A stretch of DNA of 27,742 nt, from positions 1-27,742 of the forward strand of contig JBHPCA010000018.1 of NCBI GenBank assembly GCA_042576225.1. The letters are read 5' to 3'. The notes beneath the pieces are model-generated. The model saw only the letters and a list, made by a program, of their open reading frames with translations. It did no database searches and was not told the origin of the DNA. This DNA comes from GWF2-30-66 sp042576225. GTDB lineage: Bacteria > Babelota > Babeliae > Babelales > Vermiphilaceae. Shown piece after piece: positions 7,741 through 16,139 of the stretch (the first letter of the stretch is position 1; each line of letters opens with the position of its first letter). A program made the translations under genes and the position numbers.

Positions 7741-9576
7741 GTGAAGGATTTTCAAGAAGAAAACAACAAGAAGGTAGCTATTAAAAAGAGCGAACAAGAG
7801 AAAGAAGCTCCTTCGGCAGTTAAGCCGGCGCCTAAAAAAAGAGGAAGAAAACCTAAATCAGTTACAAAGGTTGTTGAAAAGCAAAAAGAGGATATTCTTC
7901 GTAAGGCTCCCTCCTCCGATGAGGCTTCAGCAGGCAGGCAGAATGAGCGGGAGAAAGAAAAGTTAAAAAATAAAGAGATTAAAGTAATAGCAAAAGAAAG
8001 AGAAAGAAGTCTTGTTCAAGCTTCCGCTTCTTCTAGTAAGCCTGCGTCATCATCTTTCGCCAAGGCTACAGAGGACAAGAGCTCAAGTTCTGGAAAAGCT
8101 TCCGCCGACGTTTCTTCATCAAGCTCAAGTCTTCGCCAAGGGTTAGACCGGCAGGCAGGGCAGGATGATCGGCCAGAAAAAAAACAGGATTCTTACCAGG
8201 GTCGTGAGGCAAAAGATTATAGAGGTGGTGGTAGGCAAAATGGTGGGAAATCTTACAGAGCTATGGACAGACAGCAGCAGGAAGCGAAGTATATGGCTTT
8301 TGTAAGGTCAATACAGGAAATGCCAAAAGAAGAATTGGGGAAATTAACGCTTGCTGAGCTTAATCATATTGCCAGAAGACTGGGAATGATAGGCGCGAGC
8401 TTAATGAGAAAAGAGAAGCTTTTTGAGAAGATTTTATATGTTAGAGATCATCCAGATATAGAGGAAGAAGTAGTAGGCGTTCTTGAGAAGTTGCCTGATG
8501 GATTTGGTTTCTTAAGGTCTCCACGATTTGATTATATTTCAGGTCCGGATGATATTTATATTTCTCCTTCTCAAATTAGACGTTTTGGGTTAAAAACTGG
8601 AGATACGGTATCAGGAATAATAAGAAAACCCAAAGATGGAGAAAAATATTTTGCCTTGCTGAAAGTTAATAAAGTTAACTACAGTGATCCTATTCATGCT
8701 GGAGACAGATTAAACTTTGATCGTTTATCTCCATTGCATCCAGATGAAAAATTAAACTTAGAGCATGATCCAAAAATTCTTTCCACAAGGCTTATAGATA
8801 TTTTTTCACCTATAGGAAAAGGGCAAAGAGGTTTGTTAGTTGCTCCTCCTAAGGTGGGTAAAACGGTTTTACTTAAAGATATAGCTTTGGCTTTGCAGGC
8901 TAATCAACCAGATGTGTACTTGATAGTGCTTCTTATTGATGAGCGACCAGAAGAGGTCACAGATATGAGGCGTACTATTGAGAGTAAAAATGCAGAGGTT
9001 ATAAGCTCTACATTTGACGAATCTGCAAATAGACACGTACAGGTTGCTGAAATAGTTCTTGATAAAGCAAAAAGAATGGTAGAAGCTGGCCAGGATGTGG
9101 TAATTCTTTTAGATTCTATAACCAGGTTGGCTCGTGCGTACAATACTATTGCTCCTGCATCAGGTAAAGTATTAACTGGTGGTATAGATGCAAACGCGCT
9201 GCAAAGACCAAAGAGATTCTTCGGTGCAGCCAGAAACTTGGAAGGCGCAGGATCTCTTACCATTATTGCAACTGCATTAGTTGATACTGGTTCTAAGATG
9301 GATGAAGTTATCTATGAAGAGTTTAAAGGTACGGGTAACATGGAAATGCATATGACACGTAAGCTTTCCAACAGAAGAATATACCCTGCACTTGATCTGC
9401 TTTCATCTGGAACAAGGCGTGATGATCTATTGCAGCCAGAAGGTATGCTTAATAAGGTTTGGATACTTCAAAGGTTCTTGTCAACACTCAATGCGATAGA
9501 AGGTATGGAGTTCTTGATTGATAAGATGAAGAAGCTCAAGACAAACGAAGAATTTATAGATTCTATAAACAAATAA
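7741..9576 (+). CDS. rho: Transcription termination factor Rho with a long repeat-derived N-terminal extension
   Basis: A hexameric RNA-dependent ATPase that ends transcription. The GTG start follows AGGAGG. Residues 1 to about 180 are a low-complexity Lys/Ser/Glu-rich extension absent from E. coli Rho (419 residues). From about 185 the canonical protein begins: the Rho N-terminal helical domain (MPKEELGKLTLAELNHIARRLG), the cold-shock-like RNA-binding fold (LPDGFGFLRSP), and the ATPase core. The core has Walker A APPKVGKT at 368-375, ILLDSITRLARAYN, a Q-loop (TGGIDANALQRPKRFFGAARN) and an R-loop (EFKGTGNMEM). All catalytic motifs look intact. Within the extension, segments near residues 58-68 and 101-145 are translations of repeat DNA. 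A strong terminator lies 42 bp downstream. Confidence 0.97.
   Translation: MKDFQEENNKKVAIKKSEQEKEAPSAVKPAPKKRGRKPKSVTKVVEKQKEDILRKAPSSDEASAGRQNEREKEKLKNKEIKVIAKERERSLVQASASSSKPASSSFAKATEDKSSSSGKASADVSSSSSSLRQGLDRQAGQDDRPEKKQDSYQGREAKDYRGGGRQNGGKSYRAMDRQQQEAKYMAFVRSIQEMPKEELGKLTLAELNHIARRLGMIGASLMRKEKLFEKILYVRDHPDIEEEVVGVLEKLPDGFGFLRSPRFDYISGPDDIYISPSQIRRFGLKTGDTVSGIIRKPKDGEKYFALLKVNKVNYSDPIHAGDRLNFDRLSPLHPDEKLNLEHDPKILSTRLIDIFSPIGKGQRGLLVAPPKVGKTVLLKDIALALQANQPDVYLIVLLIDERPEEVTDMRRTIESKNAEVISSTFDESANRHVQVAEIVLDKAKRMVEAGQDVVILLDSITRLARAYNTIAPASGKVLTGGIDANALQRPKRFFGAARNLEGAGSLTIIATALVDTGSKMDEVIYEEFKGTGNMEMHMTRKLSNRRIYPALDLLSSGTRRDDLLQPEGMLNKVWILQRFLSTLNAIEGMEFLIDKMKKLKTNEEFIDSINK
7912..8175 (+). 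repeat. Repeat-derived DNA inside the rho reading frame
   Basis: Within the rho 5' region, TTCGCCAAGGCT (8056-8067) and CTTCGCCAAGG (8131-8141) recur. The 12-mer is present in reverse complement in the spacer at 25683-25694. A second motif, GCAGGCAG followed by GCAGAATGA or GGCAGGATGA, occurs at 7930-7946 and 8151-8168. The segment is visibly richer in G+C than flanking rho and encodes SFAKATEDK and SLRQGLDRQAGQDD. It has remained in frame. Confidence 0.6.
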
Positions 9577-9617
9577 ATCTATAAGACCCAAAATCTTGTA
9601 TTAATTTATAAACACGA

Positions 9618-9643
9618 CCCCTCTTTGAAAAAAGAGGGGTTTT
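9618..9643 (+). terminator. Intrinsic terminator of rho
   Basis: A perfect 9-bp stem, CCCCTCTTT with AAAGAGGGG, is closed by a GAAA tetraloop and followed by TTTT and further T-rich sequence. Confidence 0.9.
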
Positions 9644-9736
9644 GCTTTTTATTTTTATTTCACTATCATATAAAAGAAGTTTGTTTTGTTTAAAAAAAAT
9701 TAACTTATTTCTTTAAGTTTATGAAGGAGAACGACT

Positions 9737-10159
9737 ATGGTGCGCGTAAAAAGCAAATTTAATTTTATTTTTTTATCTATTCTTTTGATATCAAGTTTTT
9801 CTTTTAAAATTAATGCTGCCGAGGACAGAATAAGCAATGGCTTAAACGTCATGGAATATTTTTTTGACAAATATCCTGAAAATTCCTATTTAGTGAAATA
9901 CAGAAAAGATGGCAGATTTATAGGCGTTCTTGTAACGGATAACAATAATATTGGACACTTGTTACAGGTGTTTGATGTGTTTACCGGCGAGAAGGTTTTT
10001 GAGTATACGAAAAAAGACAAGGAAATTGTCAATTTTAAATTCAAGAAAAATGCAGTAATTCTTTTCTACAAATCGGCTCTGTGGGAAGAAAAGATGGCCT
10101 ATGACCTGTATTCAGGAAGGGTTGTTAGAAGATATTCTTCTTGGCTTGGGTATAAATAG
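9737..10159 (+). CDS. Exported protein of unknown function, tandem paralogue 1
   Basis: A 140-residue protein that I do not recognise. A signal peptide is clear: basic start (MVRVKSKF), a hydrophobic core (FIFLSILLISSFSF) and a likely cleavage at INAAED. The mature part is beta-strand-rich, with repeated phrases such as GHLLQVFDVFTGEKVFEY and MAYDLYSGRVVRRY that resemble single blades of WD40/PQQ-like beta-propellers. It is too short to be a whole propeller. It aligns with the next gene along most of its mature length, so the two are tandem duplicates. ATG at 9737 with AAGGAGAA upstream. It stands after the rho terminator and is probably co-transcribed with its paralogue 35 bp away. Confidence 0.75.
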   Translation: MVRVKSKFNFIFLSILLISSFSFKINAAEDRISNGLNVMEYFFDKYPENSYLVKYRKDGRFIGVLVTDNNNIGHLLQVFDVFTGEKVFEYTKKDKEIVNFKFKKNAVILFYKSALWEEKMAYDLYSGRVVRRYSSWLGYK

Positions 10160-10194
10160 TTATTGCATAAGTTATATATGTTTTGGGAGAAATA

Positions 10195-10623
10195 ATGCAA
10201 AAAAATAAAAAGTTTATATTGTTAGTGGTTTTACTATTAGCTTTTGGATGTAGCTACCAAAGTTTAAGCTATGCAGAGTGTTCATGTTGTGAAGAAGATT
10301 GTGCCGCAAATAGGGGTTATAAGGACCCTAAATTATTAGGCTGTGTGTTTGACAAGCATTGGGATTGCGACTCATTTTTGATAAAATATAGTCCCTATAG
10401 AAATCTGATGGCTGTGTTGATGATCGATAAAAGCAATAATGGCTACAAGATAGAAATCTTCAACACATACAGCAAGCAAAAAATTTTTGATTTTGAGCCA
10501 ATGACAATGCCTATGAATGATTTTGTGCTGGGAGAAGATAGAATTATCGTTCATTTCTCAGATACGTATGGAACACAGATTGCTTACGATGTGTTCACAG
10601 GCGAAATACTCTGGAGAACTTAA
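10195..10623 (+). CDS. Exported protein of unknown function, tandem paralogue 2
   Basis: A 142-residue exported protein paralogous to its upstream neighbour: SFLIKYSPYRNLMAVLMIDK matches YLVKYRKDGRFIGVLVTD, and IAYDVFTGEILWR matches MAYDLYSGRVVRR. I chose ATG 10195, which follows GGGAG by 7 nt; an in-frame TTG at 10183 lies upstream of that ribosome-binding site. The hydrophobic start (FILLVVLLLAFGC) could be a lipoprotein signal, although LAFGC is a poor lipobox, or a signal-peptidase-I signal cleaved at SYAE. The mature N-terminus is cysteine-rich (CSCCEEDC), which the paralogue lacks and which may form disulphides. Function unknown. Confidence 0.75.
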   Translation: MQKNKKFILLVVLLLAFGCSYQSLSYAECSCCEEDCAANRGYKDPKLLGCVFDKHWDCDSFLIKYSPYRNLMAVLMIDKSNNGYKIEIFNTYSKQKIFDFEPMTMPMNDFVLGEDRIIVHFSDTYGTQIAYDVFTGEILWRT

Positions 10624-10724
10624 ATATAGAATAGCTTTCATCTCTAGTTATTATCATATGGCAGATATATAGTGCGGGGGTCCTAAAACAAACCTAAACG
10701 CCCCAATTCTCCCCTGTATTGGCG

Positions 10725-10749
10725 AAAAGCCCCATTTTTGGGGCCTTTT
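10725..10749 (+). terminator. Intrinsic terminator after the tandem exported proteins
   Basis: AAAAGCCCC and GGGGCCTTTT pair across a short T-rich loop, with one bulge, and the A-tract/T-tract arms make it bidirectional in form. A second inverted repeat (CCAAT at 10704-10708 with ATTGG at 10718-10722) lies just upstream. Confidence 0.65.
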
Positions 10750-10818
10750 GCAAATATTTTAATTTTCTTTAAAATAATAGTAATTAGTAAATTTTTAAAA
10801 TCTTAATTGGAGGCTCAA

Positions 10819-12609
10819 ATGCTTAAAAATAAAGTATTACGTGTATTATTTTTTATTTCTATATTTTCGTGTTTTTGCACTTTCAAGTCCATGAAATCTA
10901 TGGTAGTGCCTCTTTCGCCTTTAGATTTTGTTGCAAATAATATGATCAAGAATGTTGCCAAATTATCCCCAAAAGTTATTTTTGGTTTTGCTTGCGCTTT
11001 GAAAAAATTATGTACGACGCCTTTAAGCTATTATAATGATAATGAGGAAAAGTTTAGACTTTTGTGTAGGTATGGAAAGCCAGAGGAAGCGATTTCTTTC
11101 TTAGAGAATTCAAAATTAGACAGATATGGGATTTATGGTTGTGGTGCTATTAGGACAGCGTGCACAGAAGATAATGTGAAAGTTGTAGATTGGCTTATTA
11201 AAAAGAGTAAAAATCCAAAGTCTGTTTTAAAAGATGGCGGTAGTACGTCTATAGAAGGCCATAATTTACTTGATTTTGTTTGCAGGTCAGGGAGTTTTAA
11301 AGTTGCTAAATATTTAATCGAAAAACAAAAGATGAACCATAAAAAGATAGATGGTTACAAAAATACGCCTCTTTGTTATGCCTGCAAAGGTGGCAATTTT
11401 GATCTTGTGAAATATATTATTGAAGAGCAGGGTTGCAATAGTAATTACAAGAAGATTCTTCATTATGCATGTATATCGACAAGAGGACTAAAGATAGTAA
11501 AATGGCTTGTAGATGAAAAAGGGTTAGATCTTTTTAAAGAGATTGAGTATGGAGAGCTGCCGATTTTTTTTGCAGTGGGTCATGGCAGATTTGATATAGT
11601 GAAATGGATGATTGAGCAAAAAGGGGTGGCTCCAGATTTAGTAGTAAAAAAAGATGGGTATTACAAAGGGAGGAGTTTGTTAATTCAGGCATTCGATGGG
11701 CAACATCCTGAAGTTGCAATGTACTTAGCAAAAATGGGAGCTAATACCGGTTTTAAAATTAAAGACTTGCCTCGAAATAAGCGGGATCTTGCAGAAAAAA
11801 AGCATTGTACTAAAAAGTATAAAAAAACCGTTAGGGTCATAAAAACCATAATGAGCAAACATAAAAAGTTTGTTGAAAGCTTCAATAAATTAACAAAAGA
11901 ATTAGACTCTTTTTGCAAAACGTATGATTACAAAAAAGTTAATCAAGCTCTTGATGCAATAATAAAACTTGTTGAAAAAGAAGATTTTTTGAACCTGAGA
12001 TTTGTCGCTCTAGATAAGGTGTTTAAGTTGCATAAGAAGTATCCAAACGCAATAAATAAAGAACATGCGAAAAAGCTGTTTTCTTTAACGCGCTTTAACC
12101 ATAGATTATTTAACGTTTCAAGATATAGTAAATTACTTGATTTTGCCATAAAGCACAGAGTAAAAGACATGGCGGGGAAATCTCTTCTTGAGATGGCCGT
12201 TTTGTATTGCTCAAAAGAAAATGCCTCTAAGGTGCTTGCAAAAATTTTTACACGAACGGGGGAGCTTTATAGATTAAAAGAATTATTTATAAAATGGGTA
12301 AATATGTTTGTTAAATCTGGGAAATATATTAAGCCTGAGAAAAAAGAAGGCTTTTTTAAAGATACGTTAAAAGATGTGTTAGGAGCATATAATTTTAGCA
12401 AGCATGTGTTGGCAAGCTACTTTAAAGGCAAGGAAATAAATGGATATAAAGAAGCTGAAAATAGCTTTTTACATGCACTTGATATAGCAAAAAGTTTGAA
12501 TAGAAAAAAAGCTTTTAAAGCGCTCAAAAACTTGTCTTTGACAAAAGATAGGCTAAATAAAACGAAGTTGCCTGGTGAGATAATTTCCAAAATTATGAGT
12601 TATGTGTAA
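10819..12609 (+). CDS. Secreted ankyrin-repeat protein with a C-terminal F-box/PRANC-like motif
   Basis: A 596-residue protein. ATG 10819 is chosen because GGAGG stands 5 nt before it; the upstream in-frame TTG precedes that site. Residues 1-23 are a signal peptide (VLRVLFFISIFSCFC). Residues of about 80-313 form roughly six or seven degenerate ankyrin repeats, recognisable by phrases like ACKGGNFDLVKYIIEEQG and AVGHGRFDIVKWMIEQKG. Residues 320-575 are a lysine-rich, predicted helical region without a recognised domain. The last residues read KLPGEIISKIMSYV (583-596), like the first helix of an F-box (LP-x-E-[IL]-x(3)-I-[LM]-x-[YF]-[LV]) and like poxvirus PRANC ends. Ankyrin plus F-box is a known effector plan for recruiting host ubiquitin ligase; that role is inferred here. 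Confidence 0.8.
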   Translation: MLKNKVLRVLFFISIFSCFCTFKSMKSMVVPLSPLDFVANNMIKNVAKLSPKVIFGFACALKKLCTTPLSYYNDNEEKFRLLCRYGKPEEAISFLENSKLDRYGIYGCGAIRTACTEDNVKVVDWLIKKSKNPKSVLKDGGSTSIEGHNLLDFVCRSGSFKVAKYLIEKQKMNHKKIDGYKNTPLCYACKGGNFDLVKYIIEEQGCNSNYKKILHYACISTRGLKIVKWLVDEKGLDLFKEIEYGELPIFFAVGHGRFDIVKWMIEQKGVAPDLVVKKDGYYKGRSLLIQAFDGQHPEVAMYLAKMGANTGFKIKDLPRNKRDLAEKKHCTKKYKKTVRVIKTIMSKHKKFVESFNKLTKELDSFCKTYDYKKVNQALDAIIKLVEKEDFLNLRFVALDKVFKLHKKYPNAINKEHAKKLFSLTRFNHRLFNVSRYSKLLDFAIKHRVKDMAGKSLLEMAVLYCSKENASKVLAKIFTRTGELYRLKELFIKWVNMFVKSGKYIKPEKKEGFFKDTLKDVLGAYNFSKHVLASYFKGKEINGYKEAENSFLHALDIAKSLNRKKAFKALKNLSLTKDRLNKTKLPGEIISKIMSYV

Positions 12610-12610
12610 G

Positions 12611-13630
12611 TCACAAAATATCTAGCTCGAGATCGTCAAGTTTGCCCTGTTGTAACTTGTATGCGCCGACAAAAGCTATCATAGCAGCGTTATCGGTGCA
12701 ATACTTGGGGCTTGGGGTAAAGAATTTTACTCTCCTTTTTTGACACAAGTTACCAAGCTGGTCTTTTATGTATTTGTTACAAGCTACACCGCCAGCCATT
12801 GTAACAGCCTGTACTTCTGGGTGCATTTTTAATGCAAGCTCCAGTCTCTTCTTAAATATATCTGTAATGCAAACGAGGAGCGAGCTAGAGACTTCTTTTT
12901 TCAGTTGGATGTCATCAGGGCGTAAAAACTGTTTCTTTTTCATGTCGTACGCATTTTTGGCCACTAGGTCATATAACACAGCTGTTTTGAGACCTGAGAA
13001 GCTAAAGTTCAAATCTTTGATCTTTCCTCTTGGGTAGTTATAAAAATCTTGGAAATTTATTTCATGCGCCAAGCGCTCTATAATTGGGCCGCCAGGATAC
13101 CCCAAGTCGAGCATCTTGGCTATTTTATCAAATGCTTCGCCTGCCGCGTCATCTAAAGTTTGGCCTAAAATTTCATATTCACCCAAATTTTTAATTAAAT
13201 AAATTGTTGTGTGTCCACCTGATGCGGTGAGGCATATGTGAGGAAATGGAACGTTATTCTCTAGTAATGGGGAGAACGCATGTGCTTCCAAATGGTTAAC
13301 CCCAATTATTTTTTTATGTGCACCCCATGCCAAAGTTTTTGCAAAACAGACGCCGACTAATAAAGAGCCAGGTAGGCCAGGGGCTTTGGTCACAGCTATA
13401 GCATCGATGTTTTTTAAAGTGACACCTGGTTGCTCAAGGGCTTCCTTGACAATAGGCGTTATTTTTTCCAGTTGTGAACGGGATGCGATTTCTGGAACAA
13501 CTCCCCCAAAATGTTTATGAAGATCTATTTGTGAGAAAGTTACATTTGATAATACTGATTTTTTTTGATCGTCATACACTGACGCTGAAGTTTCGTCACA
13601 TGAAGTTTCGATGCCTAAAATTAGTGACAA
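12611..13630 (-). CDS. tsaD: tRNA N6-adenosine threonylcarbamoyltransferase TsaD
   Basis: A 339-residue TsaD/Kae1/Gcp protein, normal length. It transfers the threonylcarbamoyl group to A37 of ANN-decoding tRNAs, working with TsaB, TsaE and TsaC, none of which lies in this window. The ASKHA-type nucleotide-binding start is ILGIETSCDETS. The iron-binding histidines are in NHLEAH (His113, His117), followed by ASGGHTTIYL, GEAFDKIAKMLDLGYPGGP and the C-terminal GGVACN and CTDNAAMIA segments. All the active-site motifs appear intact. Its stop lies 1 bp from the stop of the convergent ankyrin gene. Start ATG at 13630. It may share a transcript with the exported-protein gene 28 bp upstream. Confidence 0.97.
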   Translation of the reverse strand: MSLILGIETSCDETSASVYDDQKKSVLSNVTFSQIDLHKHFGGVVPEIASRSQLEKITPIVKEALEQPGVTLKNIDAIAVTKAPGLPGSLLVGVCFAKTLAWGAHKKIIGVNHLEAHAFSPLLENNVPFPHICLTASGGHTTIYLIKNLGEYEILGQTLDDAAGEAFDKIAKMLDLGYPGGPIIERLAHEINFQDFYNYPRGKIKDLNFSFSGLKTAVLYDLVAKNAYDMKKKQFLRPDDIQLKKEVSSSLLVCITDIFKKRLELALKMHPEVQAVTMAGGVACNKYIKDQLGNLCQKRRVKFFTPSPKYCTDNAAMIAFVGAYKLQQGKLDDLELDIL

Positions 13631-13658
13631 AGTAGCCCTTTACGTAATATAAATATTA

Positions 13659-14384
13659 TTAACCCGAATTAGACATTGCGATGACAAGTTTTTTCTTGTA
13701 CTCAGGTTTTATCTCTGAGGTAGGCTTTGTGTGCAGTATGTTTAAATCAAGTGAGGCCATGAGAAGCTCGTCTGCTTCAGCCTGGAGTTTTTTTTCAGAA
13801 CCTGCCAGCTCTAATACATTATTTTTTATTATTATTTTAGGTAACTCTAAATCATTACCGCCTTCAAGTTTTTCTACGTAATCAGGATTAAAAATTACAA
13901 TAAGCGCATCATCAGGGATAGCTCTGTCTTCTCTTATTTTTCTTTCTCTTATTTGCCAAAAATAAGATTCTTTGCTTTTTTGTGTATTTTTAGTAAATGT
14001 TGAGGTTGCTCTTGTATCTTGCGTTACAAAAAGCTTGATCTCGTATAGCTTGTAGCTTTGAGCGGCTTCGATTTTTAAACATTTTACCGTATTGTCTTCA
14101 ATTTGGGGTTGTAAATAAGGGGTTATTAACACATAAAATCTTTTGCATTCTTTGTCTTCAGAGATGGTAAATTGTACTTTTTTACAGGCATTTTCTGTCT
14201 CCGCTTGTATTTTTAAGCCTCTTCGGTACAAAGAAATTTGTGGAATTTTTGTAATCGTTTGAGGAAATAAAATATTTCCCACAAATAGGTTTTTATCAAA
14301 CGAATACATATCCCAGCAAAATGTTTTAACAGAACTTATTGCTATGAGAGTTACAAACAAAAAGTTTAAAGTTTTTCTATACAT
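13659..14384 (-). CDS. Exported protein of unknown function
   Basis: A 241-residue protein I do not recognise. Residues 1-24 make a signal peptide (LNFLFVTLIAISSVKTFCW). The mature part is rich in beta-type segments (RFYVLITPYLQP, SYKLYEIKLFVTQD) with two early cysteines (KEC and NAC) and a more acidic C-terminal half containing DDALIVIFNPDYVEKLEGG. That phrase resembles the proposal that the protein reports or binds a defined ligand only weakly, and no domain can be named. ATG follows AAAGGG at a 7-nt spacing. It lies just ahead of tsaD on the same strand, 28 bp apart, which suggests co-transcription but not a shared role. Confidence 0.7.
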   Translation of the reverse strand: MYRKTLNFLFVTLIAISSVKTFCWDMYSFDKNLFVGNILFPQTITKIPQISLYRRGLKIQAETENACKKVQFTISEDKECKRFYVLITPYLQPQIEDNTVKCLKIEAAQSYKLYEIKLFVTQDTRATSTFTKNTQKSKESYFWQIRERKIREDRAIPDDALIVIFNPDYVEKLEGGNDLELPKIIIKNNVLELAGSEKKLQAEADELLMASLDLNILHTKPTSEIKPEYKKKLVIAMSNSG

Positions 14385-14582
14385 CTTATGCCCTTTCTAT
14401 AAATTGCATAAAAATTATTTGCTTATTATACTATCTGTTCAATAGAGAATGTTATATTAAAAGCATTAATTTGGCAATCAAAATTAGTAGTATGGGCTTG
14501 AAATTGTGGCAGTGTACTATTTTTTGAATAGTATTTGTTAAGCAAGAGATAGTGAGAAAATTTAAAACACAGCAAGCAGGGT

Positions 14583-15119
14583 ATGTCGATGGGTGTAAAA
14601 AGGGTTATAAAGAAAGCGACAAATAGACTTAAGAAGTTTTTTAAGGCACTTGTTTTAAAAGAAAGAAGCCCCAAGGTATTGGCGATGTCCTTTTGCGTTG
14701 GTGTATTTATTGCGTTTTCTCCATTTGTGGGGTTGCATACGGCTATGATTTTTCTTATTTCATGGCTTTTTTCTCTTAATTTTGCAGTTACATTGTCTGC
14801 TTCGTTATTTATTAATAATCCATGGACCATGGCGCCTGTCTACTCAGTAGACTATTTTTTTGGAGAATGGTTTTTCAACAAGTTGTTGGGTTTAAACTCT
14901 TTAAGCCTTAATCCTTGTTGGATGGAACCTCTCAATGGGCTGATAAGCAAGTATACGGGTATAGCAGGGATATCTTTCTGGTCGTTTATGGTGGGGGGCA
15001 ACTTGCTTGGATTACTTGTAAGTGCTATACTATACCCTGTAGTGAGATTTGTATTTGAGCGCATGTCAGAAAATATGCACAACAAAGATACGAATAAAAA
15101 TGCTAGAGTGAAATGGTGA
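14583..15119 (+). CDS. DUF2062-family membrane protein
   Basis: A 178-residue protein with the DUF2062 signature: a basic N-terminus (KKATNRLKKFFKALVLKERSPKV), a first membrane segment with GVFIAFSPFVGLHTAMIF, and then the conserved SLFINNPWTMAPVYSVDYFFGEWF. A final hydrophobic span (FMVGGNLLGLLVSAILYPVV) precedes a polar tail. Proteins of this family are inner-membrane proteins with no established biochemical role; some occur fused to glycosyltransferases. Two in-frame ATGs (14583 and 14589) compete; AGCAGGG upstream is better spaced from the second. It is followed after 15 bp by smpB and is very likely co-transcribed with it. Confidence 0.85.
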   Translation: MSMGVKRVIKKATNRLKKFFKALVLKERSPKVLAMSFCVGVFIAFSPFVGLHTAMIFLISWLFSLNFAVTLSASLFINNPWTMAPVYSVDYFFGEWFFNKLLGLNSLSLNPCWMEPLNGLISKYTGIAGISFWSFMVGGNLLGLLVSAILYPVVRFVFERMSENMHNKDTNKNARVKW

Positions 15120-15134
15120 AATAATGGTGAGACT

Positions 15135-15593
15135 GTGAAGGTTATTGCGAAAAATAAAAAAGCTTTTTTTGACTATGAAGTGCTCGACACGCTTGAGGCT
15201 GGCATAGTGTTGACCGGAGACGAGGTCAAATCTTTGCGTGCAGGTAAAGTTTCTATGGTCGGCGCTTTTGCGACGTTTCACGGAGGGGAGCTTTTTATGA
15301 TCAATTGCAATATCTCAGCTTATGCGCATGCGTATGATAAATCAGAGGATAAGTCCAAAAGAAGCAGAAAGCTGCTACTTCACAGAAAAGAGATAGATAA
15401 GCTGCTTGGTGAGGTGTCAAAAAAAGGCATAACGCTTGTACCGTTAAAGCTTTATTTTAAAAAAGGTAAAGTAAAGGTTGAGATTGGCATTTGTAAGCAC
15501 AAAAAAGCTCGCAGCAAGAAAAAAGAGCTTAAAGAGCGTGATATCAAGCGTGAGACACAGCGCGAGCTACGGGGCAAATACAAGTTCAAATAA
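15135..15593 (+). CDS. smpB: SsrA-binding protein SmpB
   Basis: At 152 residues it has normal length. SmpB binds the tRNA-like domain of tmRNA and stands in for the anticodon arm on stalled ribosomes. The N-terminal barrel is recognisable by NKKAFFDYEVLDTLEAGIVLTG and EVKSLRAGKVS, then ISAYAHAYD, RKLLLHRKEIDKL and GITLVPLKLYFKKGKVKVEIG. The C-terminal tail (KARSKKKELKERDIKRETQREL) is the basic helix that enters the empty mRNA channel. It uses a GTG start after GGTGAG. Its RNA partner, ssrA, lies about 0.9 kb downstream on the same strand, separated by one oppositely oriented gene. Confidence 0.97.
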   Translation: MKVIAKNKKAFFDYEVLDTLEAGIVLTGDEVKSLRAGKVSMVGAFATFHGGELFMINCNISAYAHAYDKSEDKSKRSRKLLLHRKEIDKLLGEVSKKGITLVPLKLYFKKGKVKVEIGICKHKKARSKKKELKERDIKRETQRELRGKYKFK

Positions 15594-15607
15594 GGCGCAA
15601 AATGGTG

Positions 15608-16054
15608 CTATTTTTTCTTTTCCTTTGAAGACTTTAATATAGGTTTTTCTAAATACTTTAATATAAGTTCTTCTAGGCACTCCCATATTTTTTTATTTAT
15701 TTTGTTTTTTTTGGTGTAATGATCAGTACAAAAGGGTCCAGTTTGGGCTAGGGGAAATGCGACGTTATATGCCAATTTTGCATAAAGAGTAAAGTTTTTT
15801 TTCTCGTTGAGGTCTTTTGCCATGGTCCATAATTTTTTCCCTTTTATTGTGCTTGCGTAAATTGTTAAAAAGTACTTGGATGGTTTTTCTAGATTTGTTT
15901 CTGGGAAAATCGGGATTTTCAGCTCATGGCTTAAATCTTCTGTGGTGAAAAGCTCTGGATGTTTTTTATGTGTTTTATGCATTTTTTGCATTGAAAGTGT
16001 GTTTGCGCAGAAGACTAGAGTTGCTAAAGATGCTGCTATAGCTATTTTTCTCAT
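15608..16054 (-). CDS. Small exported protein of unknown function
   Basis: A 148-residue protein I do not recognise. The signal peptide is good (MRKIAIAASLATLVFCANTLS). The mature part starts with a His/Lys-rich stretch (MQKMHKTHKKHPE) and contains the phrases KYFLTIYASTIKGKKLWTMAKDL and LAYNVAFPLAQTGPFCTDHYTKK, ending in a lysine-rich tail. AGGA stands ahead of the ATG. Its 3' end lies 15 bp from the smpB stop, so the two genes converge. No domain or pathway can be named. Confidence 0.7.
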   Translation of the reverse strand: MRKIAIAASLATLVFCANTLSMQKMHKTHKKHPELFTTEDLSHELKIPIFPETNLEKPSKYFLTIYASTIKGKKLWTMAKDLNEKKNFTLYAKLAYNVAFPLAQTGPFCTDHYTKKNKINKKIWECLEELILKYLEKPILKSSKEKKK

Positions 16055-16139
16055 AATTTTGTCCTTTTTTGAGTAGATTTTTTATTATTTTCTTAACACA
16101 GCACATATTAACACTATATAATAACTTTTGAAGAAAAAT

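Noticed and set aside
14426..14830. Reverse-strand 134-codon frame opposite the DUF2062 gene
   Set aside because: It mostly shadows the DUF2062 coding sequence, which has clear family motifs.
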